Source of the DNA: Muribaculaceae bacterium
GTDB lineage: Bacteria; Bacteroidota; Bacteroidia; Bacteroidales; Muribaculaceae
Direction: 5' to 3'
DNA: 63,898 bases
Assembly (NCBI GenBank): GCA_017399915.1
Contig: JAFQAS010000016.1
Span: forward strand, 1 to 63,898
The position numbers were made by a program, and so were the translations under genes. The stretch's first letter is position 1. Each line of letters opens with the position of its first letter. Of this stretch, positions 61,488-63,898 are shown one piece after another. The notes under the pieces are model-generated. The model saw only the letters and a list, made by a program, of their open reading frames with translations, was not told the origin of the DNA and made no database searches.

Positions 61488-61523
61488 AAAAAGGACAGAA
61501 GAGAATCTCTTTTGTCCTTTTTT
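61488..61523 (+). terminator. Terminator of maeB
   Basis: AAAAAGGACAGAAGAGA pairs with TCTCTTTTGTCCTTTTT with one G-U pair, followed by further T. The rest of the 379-bp gap 61428-61806 is repeat copy A. Confidence 0.88.
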
Positions 61524-61632
61524 GTGCAAAACTTATTTAATGCGGAGTGTGGATTTTTTTTGACAGAATGCCAGAATGACAAAAAGTTATTTTGGGGAAA
61601 TATTCCTCCCTTGAACTTAGGGGTTAAGTTAA

Positions 61633-61790
61633 TGCACAATGCATAGTTCATAGTTCATAATTCATAATTGCCATGCGGCAGCCTTTATGTTCTTATGTTC
61701 TTATGTTCTTCTGTCTAATTTATTTCTGACACGGCACGCCGTGTCCCTACAAAACAACCCTCAATTGCTTCGGGGGAGCATCGTGCGAGC
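61633..61790 (+). repeat. Dispersed repeat, copy A
   Basis: It contains CACAATGCATAGTTCAT, CATAATTGCCATGCGGCAGC, a local triplication of TTATGTTC (61685-61708), the palindrome GACACGGCACGCCGTGTC (61728-61745) and AACCCTCAATTGCTTCGGGG. Copy B has the same order and orientation on the other side of the ATPase gene. The two palindromes are 1746 bp apart. Confidence 0.85.
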
Positions 61791-61806
61791 TCTTCGGGGT
61801 TCTCAA

Positions 61807-63150
61807 TTATATATGTTCATTCCAGGTTAAAACATTGTCATGAAGCAAAAAAACCATATATAGCGGAAGAGTCAACATCTTATTAGCAAATCCCACATTG
61901 TAATTTCCCAGTTTTATCGCATGATATACATGATATTTTTCAGGGTGATTCAATATTGTTTTAGTGCTTTTTGCATTTCCTGATGTCGCTTTACATTCCA
62001 ATAACGTGCATTTCCCATTCAGCCTAATAACAAAATCCACTTCGAGCCCCGAATCTTTATGGAAATAATATAATTTTCGGCCATTCTTGGCCAGGAGATC
62101 GGCTACCAAATTTTCATATATAGCCCCTTTATAACCTAATAATGAACCGTTCAAAATATCATAACCTGTGCCATCTTCGAGCATGCTGATGAAAAGGCCG
62201 ATATCAGCCATGTATACCTTAAATATCCCTTCTATCGCATTGCCATCTAATGGCAACTCGGTTATGCTCAAATTGTAACAACGATTTATTATGCCGGCAT
62301 CTTCAATCCATTGTAATGAACCGGCATACATTGATGCAGTGCCTTTCTTTTTTATAATTGAATATTGAAACTTTTTGTTCTCTTTGCCTAATTGCTTGGG
62401 TATAGAGTCAAAACATTCCCTGATTCTTGCTTTATCGCCGGTTGATGCATACTTTATCATATCGTCGCGATAGCCATTGACGATGTCTCGTTGCATATGC
62501 TGCACATTGTTTATCATCTTTGTGTTGATAAACTCATTTACCACAGCAGGCATACCTCCAACTACCACATATTGCAAAAGTAGCTCTTTCATGCGGTTAT
62601 GTAAAACCTCGGGTACTTGAGATATTGTAGATATGCAGTTCTTTAATTCTTCGACAATACTCGATGTTATTCCATTTGCCCATAAAAACTCTTCAAAATC
62701 CAATGGATACATCGTAATAATTGTTTCATATCCCACCGGAATTGATACCGGTTGCTCTTTATAGCCACTAACGCCCAATAATGATCCGGTACACATTACA
62801 TCATATCTACCATCTAACTTAAAGAACTTAAGAGCAGCCCTTGCCTTGGGGCATTCCTGGATTTCATCTAAAATCAAACATGTATTATGGGGCTCAAATT
62901 TGATCTTATCTCCCATTAATGCCGTTAGATACATCACAATGTCATCTACATTAAGTGCTCCGTCAAAAATAGTAGAATATGAGGGATTTTCAAAAAAATT
63001 CACATACACCATATTTTTGTAGTTCTTGTTCGCAAAATCAATGACCGAAAATGTTTTGCCACATTGTCGACATCCTTTTACAATAAGAGGATTATGAGAT
63101 TTGGTATTTTTCCATTCGATGAATTGCTGTTCAATTTTGCGCTTTAGCAT
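61807..63150 (-). CDS. AAA ATPase with DUF4143-type nuclease-like domain, between repeats
   Basis: A 447-residue protein of the AAA_14/DUF4143 group. Walker A is GCRQCGKTFSV (about 25-35), Walker B is TCLILDEIQECPKAR and MCTGSLLGVSG is the sensor block. The C-terminal restriction-endonuclease-like core is intact in form: SGLEVDFVIRLNGKCTLLECK keeps D, E and K, in contrast to the inserted relative at 8777. The two proteins belong to different branches. The gene lies between direct copies A and B of a dispersed repeat and has a -7 box TATATTTG at 63253-63246. Function is unknown. Confidence 0.9.
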   Translation of the reverse strand: MLKRKIEQQFIEWKNTKSHNPLIVKGCRQCGKTFSVIDFANKNYKNMVYVNFFENPSYSTIFDGALNVDDIVMYLTALMGDKIKFEPHNTCLILDEIQECPKARAALKFFKLDGRYDVMCTGSLLGVSGYKEQPVSIPVGYETIITMYPLDFEEFLWANGITSSIVEELKNCISTISQVPEVLHNRMKELLLQYVVVGGMPAVVNEFINTKMINNVQHMQRDIVNGYRDDMIKYASTGDKARIRECFDSIPKQLGKENKKFQYSIIKKKGTASMYAGSLQWIEDAGIINRCYNLSITELPLDGNAIEGIFKVYMADIGLFISMLEDGTGYDILNGSLLGYKGAIYENLVADLLAKNGRKLYYFHKDSGLEVDFVIRLNGKCTLLECKATSGNAKSTKTILNHPEKYHVYHAIKLGNYNVGFANKMLTLPLYMVFLLHDNVLTWNEHI

Positions 63151-63245
63151 ATGTCTGTAATATTTAATCCGTTAGGTTTTGTACTTTGATTTTTTTTAGC
63201 CACTTTTTAAAGTAATATCGGACTTTTTATACCGACTTTTCGCAG

Positions 63246-63253
63246 CAAATATA
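63246..63253 (-). promoter_or_regulatory. -7 box of the second ATPase gene
   Basis: TATATTTG on the minus strand, giving a leader of about 90 nt. It lies inside the unit bracketed by copies A and B. Confidence 0.45.
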
Positions 63254-63343
63254 GTATTTTTCTGATGACTTTACAAATTTAATAGAAACAAATTTCTCAT
63301 TTTCTCGCACTGCCCAGCTCGAAAAGATAGGGGAATACTAATT

Positions 63344-63540
63344 CACAATGCATAGTTCATAATTCATAATTGCCATGCGGCAGCCTTTATGTTCATTCTG
63401 TCCTTCTGTCTAAAATATCAACTCTCAAAATTTCCGCGGTAGCCTTTATGTTCATTCTGTCTAATTCATTTCTGACACGGCGTGCCGTGTCCCTACAAAA
63501 ACAACCCTCAATTGCTTCGGGGGAGCATCGTGCGGAGCAC
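63344..63540 (+). repeat. Dispersed repeat, copy B
   Basis: Same blocks as copy A, with an internal duplication of AGCCTTTATGTTCATTCTGT (63382 and 63442 regions). Its palindrome, GACACGGCGTGCCGTGTC (63474-63491), has the two central bases inverted relative to copies A and C. Beyond the repeat, up to about 63620, the GC-richer sequence contains CCGGACTCCGG and matches part of the repeat in inverse (GGGGGAG and CTCCCCC), as in a foldback element. This accounts for most of the 525-bp gap 63151-63675. Confidence 0.82.
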
Positions 63541-63624
63541 GTGAAAGCGGAGCGTATGCAATAACCGTGTGGTTGAGGGCGTAGCCCGAAACCTCCGGAC
63601 TCCGGGCAACATCTCCCCCAAAAC

Positions 63625-63656
63625 AACAATGGCGATGCCACGGCATCGCCATTGTT
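63625..63656 (-). terminator. Terminator of the right-edge T9SS cargo gene
   Basis: A perfect 15-bp stem, AACAATGGCGATGCC with its complement, 2-nt loop; on the minus strand it is followed by GTTGTTTT. The stem base AACAATGGCG is the same as in the terminator of the giant protease. Confidence 0.88.
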
Positions 63657-63675
63657 ATTGGTATTTGATTATTTC

Positions 63676-63898
63676 TTATTTCTTGATAATCTTCACCGGA
63701 GCTTGGTTGTTTACTTTCACGAAGTAGTAACCGGTTGCGAGTGATTCGATATTTACTGTAGTAACCATTTCATTGTCGCCGTCAAGGTTCATCACTTCGG
63801 CACCTGCTTCGTTGTAAATCACGATAGAGTTGATTGTCTCAGCCGATTTGATTGTGATTTCGGTTGATGCAGGGATAGGATAGATTTCCAACGATGAA
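63676..63898 (-). CDS. T9SS cargo protein, C-terminal sorting domain only in window
   Basis: The frame enters from the right edge and gives 73 residues ending in a type IX sorting domain: LEIYPIPASTEITIKSAETI, IVIYNEAGAEVMNL and SLATGYYFVKVNNQAPVKII. The cargo part lies outside the window, so its function cannot be told. Frame and stop are clear. The 3' end with its terminator resembles that of the giant protease gene. Confidence 0.85.
   Translation of the reverse strand, partial: SSLEIYPIPASTEITIKSAETINSIVIYNEAGAEVMNLDGDNEMVTTVNIESLATGYYFVKVNNQAPVKIIKK

Noticed and set aside
61685..61708. Three tandem TTATGTTC units as a possible CRISPR or satellite array
   Set aside because: The units are 8 bp without spacers and lie inside repeat copy A; this is local slippage, not a CRISPR array.

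Overview
The window looks like a chromosome segment of a gut-type Bacteroidales, perhaps Muribaculaceae-like, although the family cannot be settled from sequence alone. The evidence is the recurring promoter pattern TTTG-N19..21-TAnnTTTG, the lack of Shine-Dalgarno sites, type IX secretion (T9SS) C-terminal sorting domains, a BspA-type leucine-rich-repeat protein, and IorAB/PaaK, PepD and a fused malic enzyme-phosphotransacetylase of the kind these bacteria carry. No CRISPR array, transposase, integrase or phage structural gene was seen.

Layout. 1-4150: two minus-strand genes (a Sel1-repeat protein cut by the window edge and a 289-residue unknown), a candidate structured RNA of about 310 nt on the minus strand with its own promoter and terminator, and a plus-strand pair encoding a Bacteroidetes-type putative regulator and a membrane Ser/Thr kinase with an exported LRR domain. 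4397-11793: an operon for amino-acid transamination and aryl-pyruvate oxidation (omega-amidase, iorA, iorB, aminotransferase, paaK, ACT protein), interrupted by an AT-rich AAA ATPase gene that sits between two identical 29-bp repeats. 11866-15138: an AT-rich UvrD-type helicase with a nuclease-like insert, zinc fingers and HRDC domain. 15280-19374: a small membrane protein, a truncated HAD gene remnant, an EamA transporter, a CxCxxC small protein, a DUF4491 protein and an ABC-F ATPase. 19478-29325: envelope genes (muramidase, PepD, two OmpH/Skp-like proteins around a TonB-type beta-barrel, a miniature sorting-domain protein) and a WYL regulator with a palindromic operator candidate.

29343-37057 is a minus-strand operon: exported nitroreductase, DUF5715 lipoprotein, AsmA-like protein, HAD phosphatase, aroB, acyltransferase. 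rpsA follows (37244-39022), then a 2589-residue subtilisin-like T9SS protease (39294-47063), an HD hydrolase, a metallophosphoesterase, a lipoprotein, tRNA-Leu(UAG), and a TolC/MFP/RND/PII-like efflux operon (57471 to 51240). The right end has threonine dehydratase, malic enzyme, a second AAA ATPase between two direct copies of a dispersed repeat, and the tail of another T9SS cargo protein.

The most interesting signals are the minus-strand RNA at 1525-1838 and its neighbourhood, and the two AAA/DUF4143-type ATPase cassettes, each bracketed by a different direct repeat. Leaderless transcription appears likely for at least three genes.
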